NCBI GenBank assembly: GCA_030849965.1
Contig: JAVDKL010000004.1
Location: forward strand, 124,001-188,000
DNA from: Schauerella fraxinea
Lineage (GTDB): Bacteria > Pseudomonadota > Gammaproteobacteria > Burkholderiales > Burkholderiaceae_B
DNA length: 64,000 bases
Direction of reading: 5' to 3'
Both the position numbers and the translations under genes were made by a program. The notes below the pieces were generated by a model. The model worked only from the letters and a program-made list of their open reading frames with translations. It had not been told where the DNA came from and did no database searches. Positions 51,582-60,038 of the stretch are shown here, in pieces; the first letter of the stretch is position 1, and each line of letters starts with the position of its first letter.

Positions 51582-52547
51582 ATGAGTCTGGAATTCAATT
51601 GGGTGCTGCCCACATCGGGTGATGGTCACGGCCGGTTCGAAGCCGCCGAGCGCAACGGGTTGGCGGCGTTTCGCTATGAGCGGCGCGAAGCCGAGCCGGA
51701 GTATCTGGTGCAGGTTGCACAGGCCGCCGAGTGGGCGGGCTTCAACGCCGCGATCTTGCCGGGCGGTCCGGCGTTCGACGACGGCTGGCTTACTGCCGCG
51801 GCACTGGCGCAATCGACCACGTCACTGAAATTTCTCGTCGATGTGGAGCCGGGCATTGAGCTGCCGGCATACACCGCGCAGAAGGTGGCCACGTTGCAAA
51901 CCTTCACGGCCAATCGGCTGCTTCTGCGGTTGGCGCAACCGGCTCCCGCAGCGCAGTATGCCGGCTACGGCGACTTCGAGCCGGCGGTGTCGCGTCAACA
52001 GCGTTCTGCCGAGTTTCTCCGCGTATTGCGGGAGGTATGGTCCGGACCGGGTCGCGACTTCAATGGCGAGCATTATCACGTGCGCCAAGGGGGATTGACG
52101 ACGCCGCTCGAAGTGCAGCCGGGAATCTATCTGGATGCAGTGGCGGTGGCCGACGAAGCGCTGCTCGCACCGCACGCCGGCGTCTATGTGTTTACCAATG
52201 AAACGCCGGAAGACGTGGCGCAGGCGGTCGCACGGCTTCGCAAGATCGACCGGCCGTCGGGAACGCCGCTGCGATTTGGGCTGCGCGCGCAGATCACTGC
52301 ACGGGCTTCGGAAAGCGATGCGCAGAGCAGGGCGCGCAGCCTGCAAAGCACAGGGCCTTTGACGGAGGTGACGAAAACGGGCACCCGGCCCACACACGCC
52401 ATTCATCTCGTGGGTAGCTATGCTCAGGTGGCGGCGACATTGCGCGCCTACGCCGATGCGGGTGTGACAAGCTTCGCACTCTCCGCGCCGCCCCATCTTG
52501 AAGAGGCGTTTCGAACGGGTGAGAATATATTGCCGCTGTTGCATTGA
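51582..52547 (+). CDS. degenerate SsuD paralogue, probable pseudoenzyme
   Basis: Luciferase-like protein of 321 residues that aligns with the neighbouring SsuD from the first residues (MSLEFNWVLP) to the C terminus (HLEEAFRTGENILPLL). The active site is lost: Phe65 replaces Cys60, Gln237 replaces His233, Pro303 replaces Tyr340. The mobile loop with the Arg306 region (about 45 residues) is deleted, and the FMN-phosphate GG motif is gone. R235 alone remains. The frame is intact with a good ribosome site (GAGG), so it is a maintained gene rather than a pseudogene. It has no Cys and no Met after the initiator. It starts 13 bp after ssuD and could partner SsuD or act as a binder. Confidence 0.85.
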   Translation: MSLEFNWVLPTSGDGHGRFEAAERNGLAAFRYERREAEPEYLVQVAQAAEWAGFNAAILPGGPAFDDGWLTAAALAQSTTSLKFLVDVEPGIELPAYTAQKVATLQTFTANRLLLRLAQPAPAAQYAGYGDFEPAVSRQQRSAEFLRVLREVWSGPGRDFNGEHYHVRQGGLTTPLEVQPGIYLDAVAVADEALLAPHAGVYVFTNETPEDVAQAVARLRKIDRPSGTPLRFGLRAQITARASESDAQSRARSLQSTGPLTEVTKTGTRPTHAIHLVGSYAQVAATLRAYADAGVTSFALSAPPHLEEAFRTGENILPLLH

Positions 52548-52550
52548 ACG

Positions 52551-52584
52551 GATCCTGGCGTTGCGAGCCTGCGGCGTCAGGATC
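52551..52584. terminator. first of two hairpins between convergent genes
   Basis: GATCCTGGCG pairs with CGTCAGGATC (one G-U wobble) around a 14-nt loop, starting 3 bp after the SsuD-paralogue stop. No T-run follows; it may assist the stronger hairpin 20 bp downstream. Confidence 0.4.
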
Positions 52585-52604
52585 GGATCGATGCGGTCTC
52601 CTTC

Positions 52605-52630
52605 TTCCGGCCTGGTGCCGGAATTTTTTT
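52605..52630 (+). terminator. Rho-independent terminator of the ssuABCD operon
   Basis: TTCCGGC-CTGGT-GCCGGAA forms a 7-bp stem with a 5-nt loop and is followed by seven T (52624-52630). It lies 57 bp after the last gene of the operon and just before the convergent gene ending at 52634. Confidence 0.88.
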
Positions 52631-52633
52631 GCG

Positions 52634-53821
52634 CTAAGCGGCCGCCGCCAGCGCAGCGCGTCCGGCGGTGCCGCGAATGAGCGCATTAGGCGGGGCATGC
52701 GTGTGCCCGCAGAGCGCATTGCGATGATGGCGCTCCAACGGATTGCGCCGCGTGAGGCCATGATTGCCGGCCAATTCGAGCGCTAGATTCATGGATTGTG
52801 CCGCGTTGTCGATCACCGTGTGTTTGACCACCGGTCCCAGCGTTGCCGGCGCGGTGCCGGCGTCGAAAGCGGCTGCATGACTATCGAGCAACCACGCATT
52901 GGCACCCAGCAGCACTTCGATGCGGCCCAACGCTTCCTGAATCGTGGGCAATGACGCCAGTGGCGCACCGTTGAGTACATTGGGTTTGCGGGTATTGAAG
53001 AAGTCGGCAAGCCAATCGCGACCGGCACGTGCCGCACCGTCGTACACCGAACTCATCAGGCTGAGATACCACGCAAAGTCGCGATGGTCGCGCAGCAAAC
53101 CGAGCGACGCCGGCCGCAATCCGATGGTGTCTTCGATCGGCACGGCCACGGCGCGCAGGATGACATCGTGACTTGCGGTGGCACGCATGCCGATCGGATC
53201 CCAGGTCTTGACGACCTCGACGCCCGGCGCATCGTTGGGCACGAGAAACAGCCCGATGCGCGGGATGGGCTCGTCGGTGCGGGCGAGCACGGTCATCCAC
53301 GACAAGAGCGGTACGCCGGTTACGTAGGCTTTGTGCCCCGAGAGGAGCCAGCGATCGCCCACGCGCCGCGCCACGGTGTCGGGCAAGCCACCATGCGAGG
53401 GCGATCCCAGGTTGGGTTCGACTTGCGCGGAGTTGATGAGCGACACGCCTGTCAGGCACGCTTGCGTGACGCGTTCGATCAAGTGCGGCGGCCAGTCCCG
53501 TGCCGGATCCGGCTCGCGATGCGCGCGGGCGATGCCGGCATGGTAGCTGTAATGCATCGTGAGGATCAGCGCGACAGACGGGTCGCCTTGTGCGATTTCA
53601 CTGACTACCTGCCGGGCGACGACCAGGCCCGCACCGTGTCCGCCGTTCTCAGGCGCAATGGTCAGGCGCAGCAGGTCGGCCTCGAACAGCGCCTGGAACT
53701 GCCAGGTCGTCGGCTCGCCGGTGGCATCGTGCTCGGCTGCGCGTTCGGCAAAAGGCGTGCGCAGCGCGTGTGCCCGCGCGATGAGGTCGGCGGCGGCGCT
53801 CAAGGCTTGGGCGCGATCCAC
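52634..53821 (-). CDS. acyl-CoA-dehydrogenase-fold flavoprotein, DszC/SfnB-like
   Basis: Protein of 395 residues with the acyl-CoA dehydrogenase fold (N-terminal helices, a beta domain with GLPDTVARRVGDRWLLSGHKAYVTG, a C-terminal bundle ending ...GLTRRNPLERHHRNALCG). It fits the DszC/SfnB branch that works with luciferase-like sulfone monooxygenases. The GTG at 53821 overlaps the binding-protein gene by 22 bp, indicating coupled translation. Six Met and two Cys, more than the paralogue at 31567. It is the last gene of the leftward unit monooxygenase - binding protein - flavoprotein. Confidence 0.82.
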   Translation of the reverse strand: MDRAQALSAAADLIARAHALRTPFAERAAEHDATGEPTTWQFQALFEADLLRLTIAPENGGHGAGLVVARQVVSEIAQGDPSVALILTMHYSYHAGIARAHREPDPARDWPPHLIERVTQACLTGVSLINSAQVEPNLGSPSHGGLPDTVARRVGDRWLLSGHKAYVTGVPLLSWMTVLARTDEPIPRIGLFLVPNDAPGVEVVKTWDPIGMRATASHDVILRAVAVPIEDTIGLRPASLGLLRDHRDFAWYLSLMSSVYDGAARAGRDWLADFFNTRKPNVLNGAPLASLPTIQEALGRIEVLLGANAWLLDSHAAAFDAGTAPATLGPVVKHTVIDNAAQSMNLALELAGNHGLTRRNPLERHHRNALCGHTHAPPNALIRGTAGRAALAAAA

Positions 53822-55389
53822 GCGTCGGAGAGATCGCCGGCATTGAGATCGATGCTGTTGTTCAGCCTGTGCACACGCGTGTTGTGCACGACCAGGCCCG
53901 ACGGTACCGTCACCAGCGGCAGCACCGGCAACTCGCGTCCCACGATGGCCTGGATTTCCTTGAATTGCGCAGCGCGTGCCTTGGGATCGAGCTCAACGGC
54001 GGCCTGGCTGAACAACACATCCACCCGGGGATTGTTGTAGTGCGAGGCGTTGATCCAGATCAGCGGGTTCTTGATCCCGTCCGACCAGTAGATGCGCTGC
54101 ACGCCAACCGTGGGATCGAATAGCCGGCCCAGGCCGTTGATGTTGAGGTCGAAATCGCGAGCGGTATAGGCTCGGCGTAGAAAGGTGGGCAAATCGCCGT
54201 CGAGAATATCGACCTTCACGCCGATCCGGTTGAGCGCTGAACGCAAGTATTCGGCGGTGCGGCGGAAGTCTGCGCCGGGAATGAACGTGAGCTTCAACGT
54301 GAAGCGGCTCGCGTCGGCTTGGCGCGGAAACCCGGCGGCATCGAGCGCCTTGTTCGCCGCCGCAACATCAAACGGATAGTTGAAGGCACTGCTGTCGTAG
54401 TAATCGGCCAGCACTTTCGGGATCGGCGAGTCGACCAGCTCGACCCGTTTGTAGTACACGGCATCGCGGATGAAGGCACGATTGACGGCCTGCGCGATCG
54501 CATGCCGCACCTGCACGTTGGCCAGAACGGGATTATCGAGATTGAATTCAAGAAACGACGCGTTGCTCAAGTACGCGTCGTAACTGTCGTCGATCTTGAG
54601 CGCGGGGTTTTTTGCCAGGCGATCCAGGTCGGCCAGCCCCACGTTCAGCGCGGCGTCGGTCTCACCCGTTTCGATCGCGGCCGAGATCGCCGCCGGATCG
54701 CGCACGAACTTGAAGACGATGCTGTCCAGGTAGGGATGGCCGGTGCGCCAGTATTTGGGGTTCTTGCGCACCACCACGTGGCTGCCGCGCACCCATTCCT
54801 GGAAGATGAAAGGGCCTGTGCCGATCGGTGCGCTCACATTGGCATTGCCCAACGGATCGCTCTCGCCGTAGCGGTGAGCGGGCACGATGGGCAGCTCGGC
54901 CGACGACAGCGCAAAGATGAGATAGGGCGCGGGCTTGTCGAGCACGATGACGGCGGTAAGGGGATCGGGGGTGTCGACGCGATTGACGTTGATAAGCGTG
55001 ATCCGGCCGCGCGGTCCCTGTTTCTTTTGCGTCAGCACCGAATAGCGCACATCGGCCGAAGTCAGCGGTTGGCCATCGTGAAAGGTCACGCCTTCGCGCA
55101 GCTTGAACGTGTATCGCAGGCCGTCTTCACTCACCGTCCAGGACGTGGCCAGCAGGGGCTGCGGCTTGAAATTCAGGTCGTAGCGCAACAACCCTTCGGT
55201 GATCTTGGCGCTCACATTGCGGTTATCGGTTTTGGTATCGAGAAACGAGACGAGCGAGGTAGGCTCCTGCGCCTGCACATACGTGAGGGTGCCGCCGGCC
55301 ACGGGTGCTTGCGCTGATGGGGTCTGGGCCTGCAAAGCAAGCGGCAGCGCGGCAAGCGCCAAAAACGAAATCACACGATTCAATGACAT
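53800..55389 (-). CDS. peptide-type binding protein without Met or Cys
   Basis: Family 5 extracellular binding protein of 529 residues. The Sec signal peptide ends near LQAQ (about 22); GGTLTYVQAQEPTSL and LREGVTFHDGQPLTSADV are family hallmarks. Apart from the initiator there is no methionine and no cysteine in the whole chain. No permease or ATPase genes accompany it in its own operon, but a complete permease/ATPase set starts divergently at 56913; it probably feeds that importer. It lies between the SfnG/RutA-like monooxygenase gene and the DszC-like gene. Confidence 0.9.
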   Translation of the reverse strand: MSLNRVISFLALAALPLALQAQTPSAQAPVAGGTLTYVQAQEPTSLVSFLDTKTDNRNVSAKITEGLLRYDLNFKPQPLLATSWTVSEDGLRYTFKLREGVTFHDGQPLTSADVRYSVLTQKKQGPRGRITLINVNRVDTPDPLTAVIVLDKPAPYLIFALSSAELPIVPAHRYGESDPLGNANVSAPIGTGPFIFQEWVRGSHVVVRKNPKYWRTGHPYLDSIVFKFVRDPAAISAAIETGETDAALNVGLADLDRLAKNPALKIDDSYDAYLSNASFLEFNLDNPVLANVQVRHAIAQAVNRAFIRDAVYYKRVELVDSPIPKVLADYYDSSAFNYPFDVAAANKALDAAGFPRQADASRFTLKLTFIPGADFRRTAEYLRSALNRIGVKVDILDGDLPTFLRRAYTARDFDLNINGLGRLFDPTVGVQRIYWSDGIKNPLIWINASHYNNPRVDVLFSQAAVELDPKARAAQFKEIQAIVGRELPVLPLVTVPSGLVVHNTRVHRLNNSIDLNAGDLSDAWIAPKP

Positions 55390-55412
55390 GAAAATGCTCA
55401 GGTGAAGAGAAA

Positions 55413-56597
55413 CTAAAGACGCAAACCGGCTTGCTTCATCAGCGGCAAAATGCGGTCGCCGAAGAATTCAAGATCCGGCTTGAAATCGAAAAAGCTGAGT
55501 TGCAGGCCGTCGATGCCGGCCGCTTTGAGTGCGACGAATTGCTCGACCACCTGCTCGGGCGTGCCGATGATTTCGATGTTGCCGCCGATGGCTTTGCGCT
55601 TCGGGGCGTCCACGCCCACGCGGCCTTTCCAGGCATGCGCGTCGCTGTCGAAGCCATGAAACCCTTTGGGTGCCTGATCGTCGTGATGGGCCACGATGGC
55701 GTCGTGATAGGCCTGCGTGTCGCGCTCGGTGTCGCGGCTGATCACCATCGGGTTGAGCAACGTACGCACGCGCCGGCCGATCTGAGTGGCGGCCGTCTTG
55801 ATGCGCGCCGTGTGGGCGGGCAGTGCCGCCACTGCTGCGGCAAAGTCCGAGGCACCCGGCGGCGCGATGAACACCACGTCCGAATACTTGGCGGCGAAGG
55901 CAATGCCGGCATCGGAGCCGGTCGCATTCACCAGCAACGGTCGGCCGTAGCGGGGGCGCGGCGACACATACCCCTCGCCCAGTGCCCATGAGGATTCGCC
56001 ATCGAATGAAAAGTTTTCGTCGTCGGCCCAGAGCTTCTGCACGACTTCCAGAAACTCGGCAGCGAGGTCGTAGCGGCGGTCGTGCTCGATGCGCGGACGG
56101 CCAAACATCTCATGCTCCACCGCACGATGGCCCGTGACCACATTGATGCCCCAGCGTCCGCCGGAGATGTGATCGAGCGTCGCGGCGTACTTGGCCAGGT
56201 GCAGCGGGTGCATGGGGCCGTAAAGCACATGGATCGTCGAGACCAGCATGATCTTCTTTGTGATCGCGGTGAGCGCGGCGGTGGTCATGAACGAATCCAG
56301 CGCTTGCCCGTTGAATACGCCGCCATAGCCACCCTTGGGCAACCACTGCGACAACGCAAACACCAGATCGAAGCCGAGCGACTCCGCCTTCAGCACCAGA
56401 TCACGGTTGTAGTCCCAGCGCCAGTCGGTCGTGCGCGGCAATGTGGACGCACTCCAGCCGCCCGCCTGAATGGGCAGGAAGAGGCCCAGCAGAATCGGCT
56501 GGCGCAACGCCTGCGAGAAGGGGCTATCCGGAAAATCGGCGGGGCCGGGAAATCCATCCCGGCCGACGTGTGCGCCAGGGTGCTCTGCCAAGGTCAT
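55413..56597 (-). CDS. luciferase-like FMN monooxygenase, SfnG/RutA-like
   Basis: Flavin monooxygenase of 394 residues, paralogue of the protein at 44771. Shared blocks are LLGLFLPIQAGGW, GFDLVFALSQW, SGGRWGINVVTGH, EHDRRYDLAAEF and IGGNIEIIGTPEQVVEQF. No cysteine, seven Met. It is the first gene of the leftward unit, 23 bp before the binding-protein gene. The divergent region to the peptide-type importer contains strong inverted repeats. The same pairing of an SfnG/RutA-like enzyme with a family 5 binding protein at both loci suggests a conserved function on related sulfur compounds. Confidence 0.84.
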   Translation of the reverse strand: MTLAEHPGAHVGRDGFPGPADFPDSPFSQALRQPILLGLFLPIQAGGWSASTLPRTTDWRWDYNRDLVLKAESLGFDLVFALSQWLPKGGYGGVFNGQALDSFMTTAALTAITKKIMLVSTIHVLYGPMHPLHLAKYAATLDHISGGRWGINVVTGHRAVEHEMFGRPRIEHDRRYDLAAEFLEVVQKLWADDENFSFDGESSWALGEGYVSPRPRYGRPLLVNATGSDAGIAFAAKYSDVVFIAPPGASDFAAAVAALPAHTARIKTAATQIGRRVRTLLNPMVISRDTERDTQAYHDAIVAHHDDQAPKGFHGFDSDAHAWKGRVGVDAPKRKAIGGNIEIIGTPEQVVEQFVALKAAGIDGLQLSFFDFKPDLEFFGDRILPLMKQAGLRL

Positions 56598-56912
56598 GAA
56601 TGGGATCCGCTGTGCTCAACCGACAGCACACCGCGATGGGTACTGCGAGGCGTTGAGCGTCGTTGTGGTTGCAGAGCGATTGTGGGAGCAATGATCGAAT
56701 TTCTCAATGCATCGGCAAGCACCATTTGGCCTTAGTTCAGACCGGCAATTCATTAGCACAACGGGCAATAAGGTCATGCGCGCAATGAGCATGACGTCAT
56801 GCCAGATCGAACCCGTCGATCTGGCCTATTTCTTATTTGCAAAGCGTTATTCGGTATTTGTTTTAAGCACGGCGGGTCATATACATTTCGCCGCTCACCC
56901 TTGAAAAAGAAT
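56598..56912. promoter_or_regulatory. divergent control region with strong palindromes
   Basis: This 315-bp region has no gene. GCATGACGTCATGC (56789-56802) is a perfect 14-bp palindrome. Overlapping its end, GCCAGATCGA-ACCCG-TCGATCTGGC (56801-56825) has perfect 10-bp arms and a 5-nt loop and is followed by a T-rich stretch (CTATTTCTTATTTG). It may be an operator, or on the rightward transcript an attenuator before the DppB-like start at 56913. Confidence 0.6.
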
Positions 56913-57902
56913 ATGAGCAGCCTTCATCGTATTTTCCTCACGTTACGACGCGCAGCGCTTCATGCGGTGCCCACCGTGATCGGCATTCTGATTCTCAATT
57001 TTCTGCTGCTGCAGCTCACGCCGGGCGATGCTGCCGACGTGATGGCGGGCGAAGCGGGGTCGGCCACCGCGGAGACGATGGCGGCGTTGCGCACGCGCTT
57101 CGGACTGGACCTGCCGTGGTGGGGGCAGTTGCTGTCTTACCTCAATAATCTTGCGCATTTCAGTCTGGGCTTTTCACCGCGATACAACATGCCGGTGCTC
57201 GATCTGATCGGCCAGCGCCTGCCGGGGACGTTGTTGCTGATGGGCGTGGCGCTCGCGATCGCCTTGGCGCTCGGCATCCTGATCGGCACATTGATGGCGG
57301 CGTTCGCCGGCCGTCTGCCGGATCGGCTGCTGTCGGTACTTGCATTGATCTTCTATTCGGTGCCCGGTTTCTGGGTGGGTCTGATGCTCATCGTGCTGTT
57401 CTCGGTGCATCTTGGGTGGTTGCCCAGCGGCGGCTCCGGCACGATCGGCTCTTCGCTTACCGGTATCGCCGCCATCCTGGACAAGCTGCGCTATATGGTG
57501 CTGCCGGCAACGTCGCTGGCGATGTTTTACGTGGCCATCTACGCGCGCCTGACGCGCGCCGCGATGCTGGAGGTGCAATCGCAGGATTTCGTGCGCACCG
57601 CTGCAGCCAAGGGCATACCGCCGTGGCGCATTACCACGCGCCACGTGCTGCGCAACGCGCTGCTGCCCGTGACCACGATGGCGGGCATGCATCTGGGCGG
57701 GCTCTTGGGTGGCGCCGTCGTGGTGGAAACCGTTTATAGCTGGCCCGGCCTGGGACGCCTCGCGTTCGAGGCCGTGATGAGCCGCGACTTCAGCGTGCTC
57801 CTGGGCGTGCTCTTCCTCTCTTCGCTGCTGGTGATCGCAGCCAACATCATCGTCGATCTGGTGCATGCCTGGCTCGACCCTCGCATCGAGGTGCGCGCAT
57901 GA
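56913..57902 (+). CDS. peptide-type ABC transporter permease (DppB-like)
   Basis: Inner-membrane permease of 329 residues. The start MSSLHRIF at 56913 is chosen; upstream in-frame codons read through the palindromic control region. LTPGDAADVMAGEAGSATAETM and the coupling loop DFVRTAAAKGIPPWRITTRH are DppB hallmarks. It opens the operon permease - permease - ATPase - ATPase - aldo/keto reductase. It resembles the permease at 42088 more than that at 27278. Confidence 0.9.
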   Translation: MSSLHRIFLTLRRAALHAVPTVIGILILNFLLLQLTPGDAADVMAGEAGSATAETMAALRTRFGLDLPWWGQLLSYLNNLAHFSLGFSPRYNMPVLDLIGQRLPGTLLLMGVALAIALALGILIGTLMAAFAGRLPDRLLSVLALIFYSVPGFWVGLMLIVLFSVHLGWLPSGGSGTIGSSLTGIAAILDKLRYMVLPATSLAMFYVAIYARLTRAAMLEVQSQDFVRTAAAKGIPPWRITTRHVLRNALLPVTTMAGMHLGGLLGGAVVVETVYSWPGLGRLAFEAVMSRDFSVLLGVLFLSSLLVIAANIIVDLVHAWLDPRIEVRA

Positions 57903-58921
57903 ATTCCTCTACCTCGCAACGCGCCAAGCCCGGTGCCGCAGCGCCCGCCGATTCGCACGCACTGATCGTGGCGTATTCGCCGGTCGCGCCCGAGCAGTCG
58001 GTGTCGTCGGATTGGCCCAATGTGCATGCCCCCGATGCGGCCCGTGCCACCGCCAATGAGGTGGGGGTGAGCGCGCCGCCCGATACGCGCCGCGCGCTGC
58101 GCGTCTTTTTGCGCAATCCCACCGCGGTCATCGGCTGTGCGTTCTTGATCGCGGTGGCGATCATGGCGCTCGGCGCACCCTGGTTCTTCCCGGGCGATCC
58201 GCTCGATATGGTGGCTGAGCCCTTCTTGTGGCCTGGCCAGGACATGGCCTATTTCCTGGGCACGGACTCGATGGGCCGCGATGTGGCGGCCGGTATTGCG
58301 CATGGCAGCCGGGTATCGCTGTTGGTCGGCATCTCCGCCACGCTGATCGGCTTGACGATCGGCATTACGGTGGGCGCGCTGGCGGGCTACTTCGGCGGCT
58401 GGGTCGACGATGTGCTGCAACGGCTGATCGAGTTGTTCCAGACGATTCCCAACTTCATCCTGCTGGTGGTGCTGGTCGCCATCGCCCAACCGTCGATCGA
58501 CACGATCGTGGTGGCAATCGGGCTGGTGACGTGGCCAACGGTAGCGCGTCTCGTGCGCGCTGAATTTCGCGCGTTGCGCACGAAGGACTTCGTGGTTGCA
58601 GCGCGCAGCCTGGGCTTCGGCTCGGCGCGCATCATCTTTCGCGAAATCTTGCCCAATGCCTTGCCGCCCGTCATCGTGACGGCATCGGTGATGGTCGCAT
58701 CGGCCATCCTCATGGAGTCGGCGTTGTCGTTCATGGGCATGGGCGATCCCAACGTCGTGAGTTGGGGCAGCATGATCGGCAGCGGCCGCGAGTTGTTGCG
58801 CACAGCGTGGTTCCTCACCGCCGCGCCGGGCCTGGCCATCGTGTTTACCGTGCTGGCATTCAATCTCATCGGTGATGGCATCAACGACGCGCTCAACCCG
58901 CGCTTTTCACAGGATCGCTAG
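57899..58921 (+). CDS. peptide-type ABC transporter permease (DppC-like)
   Basis: Inner-membrane permease of 340 residues, overlapping the previous gene by 4 bp. It carries an unusual hydrophilic N-terminal extension of about 60 residues rich in Ala, Pro and Ser before the first helix. Then come GTDSMGRDVAAGIAHGSRVS and the EAA loop DFVVAARSLGFGSARIIFRE, as in DppC. It is followed 1 bp later by the first ATPase gene. Confidence 0.9.
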   Translation: MNSSTSQRAKPGAAAPADSHALIVAYSPVAPEQSVSSDWPNVHAPDAARATANEVGVSAPPDTRRALRVFLRNPTAVIGCAFLIAVAIMALGAPWFFPGDPLDMVAEPFLWPGQDMAYFLGTDSMGRDVAAGIAHGSRVSLLVGISATLIGLTIGITVGALAGYFGGWVDDVLQRLIELFQTIPNFILLVVLVAIAQPSIDTIVVAIGLVTWPTVARLVRAEFRALRTKDFVVAARSLGFGSARIIFREILPNALPPVIVTASVMVASAILMESALSFMGMGDPNVVSWGSMIGSGRELLRTAWFLTAAPGLAIVFTVLAFNLIGDGINDALNPRFSQDR

Positions 58922-58922
58922 C

Positions 58923-60038
58923 ATGAGCACGTCACGCGAGCACCTATCCGCGCCGGACGGCGAGCAGGCGTCATCGCCATTGCTGACGGTGCGCGACCTC
59001 ACCATCCGGTTTCCGAAGGCCGAACCCGTTACCGGCCTGAGCTTTTCGGTCGCGGCGGGCGAAACGCTTGCCATCGTGGGCGAGTCCGGCTCGGGAAAGT
59101 CGCTGACGGCCCTGGCACTGATGCGACTGTTGCCACGCACAGCGCGCATTGCCGGCGGCCAGGCGCTGTTTGAGGGCGAAGACCTCTTGCAGGTGTCGAA
59201 TCGCCGCATGCGTGAACTACGCGCGCAGCGCATTGCGATGATCTTTCAGGAGCCCATGACGTCGCTTAATCCGGTGCGCAGTATTGGCTGGCAGATCGCC
59301 GAGGTGCTGCGCCAGCATGAAGGGCTTTCGGCCAGGCAGGCGCGGGCGCGTGCCATCGAATTGCTGGATCTTGTGCGCATCCCCGATCCTCAGCGCCGCA
59401 TCGATGATTTTCCGCATCATCTTTCAGGCGGCATGCGCCAACGCGTGATGATCGCGATCGCCGTGGCGTGCAGCCCACGATTGCTCATCGCCGATGAACC
59501 GACGACAGCATTGGACGTGACGATACAGGCACAGGTGCTCGATCTGCTCGATCGGTTGCGGCGGGAGTTATCGATGGGTGTGGTGTTGATCACCCACGAC
59601 CTGGGCATCGTGGCGCAATGGGCCGATCGGGTGGTGGTGATGTATGCGGGGCGGGAAGTGGAGCAGGCGTTGCCGGGCCCGTTGTTCGATACGCCGATGC
59701 ATCCGTACACCCAGGGTTTGCTCGCCGCCTCGCCGCGGTTGCGCCCAGGTCATCATTATCGCGACGGGCCGCTTACCGAGATTCCGGGCAGCATCACGTC
59801 GGCTATCGGTCAACCAGGATGCGCCTTTGCGCCCCGATGCCCGGCCGTGCAGGCCAGCTGCCGTGAACGCGTGCCACCGCTGGTCGATATCGGGCACGGG
59901 CGGTTCGCCGCCTGTCCCATCGTGGCCCCGCCCGCCAAGGCCGGCGCGCCCGCCGTCGCTGCGCCGATTCTTCCGCTTACCGGGGACGCTCGTACCCATC
60001 ATGGAGCCGCCGCACATGTCGCTATTGCAGGTCACTGA
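58923..60038 (+). CDS. peptide-type ABC transporter ATPase (DppD-like)
   Basis: ATP-binding subunit of 371 residues: [41 protein letters not shown] and VLITHDLGIV. The C-terminal oligopeptide-ABC segment has four Cys (GCAFAPRCPAVQASC...ACP), the pattern that binds an iron-sulfur cluster in DppD/DppF structures. Separate DppD and DppF genes here contrast with the fused ATPases of the other two importers. The last 60 residues are a low-complexity tail overlapping the next gene by 23 bp. Confidence 0.9.
   Translation: MSTSREHLSAPDGEQASSPLLTVRDLTIRFPKAEPVTGLSFSVAAGETLAIVGESGSGKSLTALALMRLLPRTARIAGGQALFEGEDLLQVSNRRMRELRAQRIAMIFQEPMTSLNPVRSIGWQIAEVLRQHEGLSARQARARAIELLDLVRIPDPQRRIDDFPHHLSGGMRQRVMIAIAVACSPRLLIADEPTTALDVTIQAQVLDLLDRLRRELSMGVVLITHDLGIVAQWADRVVVMYAGREVEQALPGPLFDTPMHPYTQGLLAASPRLRPGHHYRDGPLTEIPGSITSAIGQPGCAFAPRCPAVQASCRERVPPLVDIGHGRFAACPIVAPPAKAGAPAVAAPILPLTGDARTHHGAAAHVAIAGH

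Noticed and set aside
51582-52547. SsuD paralogue as a decayed pseudogene
   Set aside because: The frame is intact, with a good ribosome site and operon position, and the sulfur-free composition looks maintained; a pseudogene would be expected to show stops or frameshifts.
52634-53821. ordinary fatty-acid acyl-CoA dehydrogenase
   Set aside because: Context with a luciferase-like oxygenase and a binding protein, and the C-terminal pattern, fit the DszC/SfnB branch better; no beta-oxidation genes are nearby.
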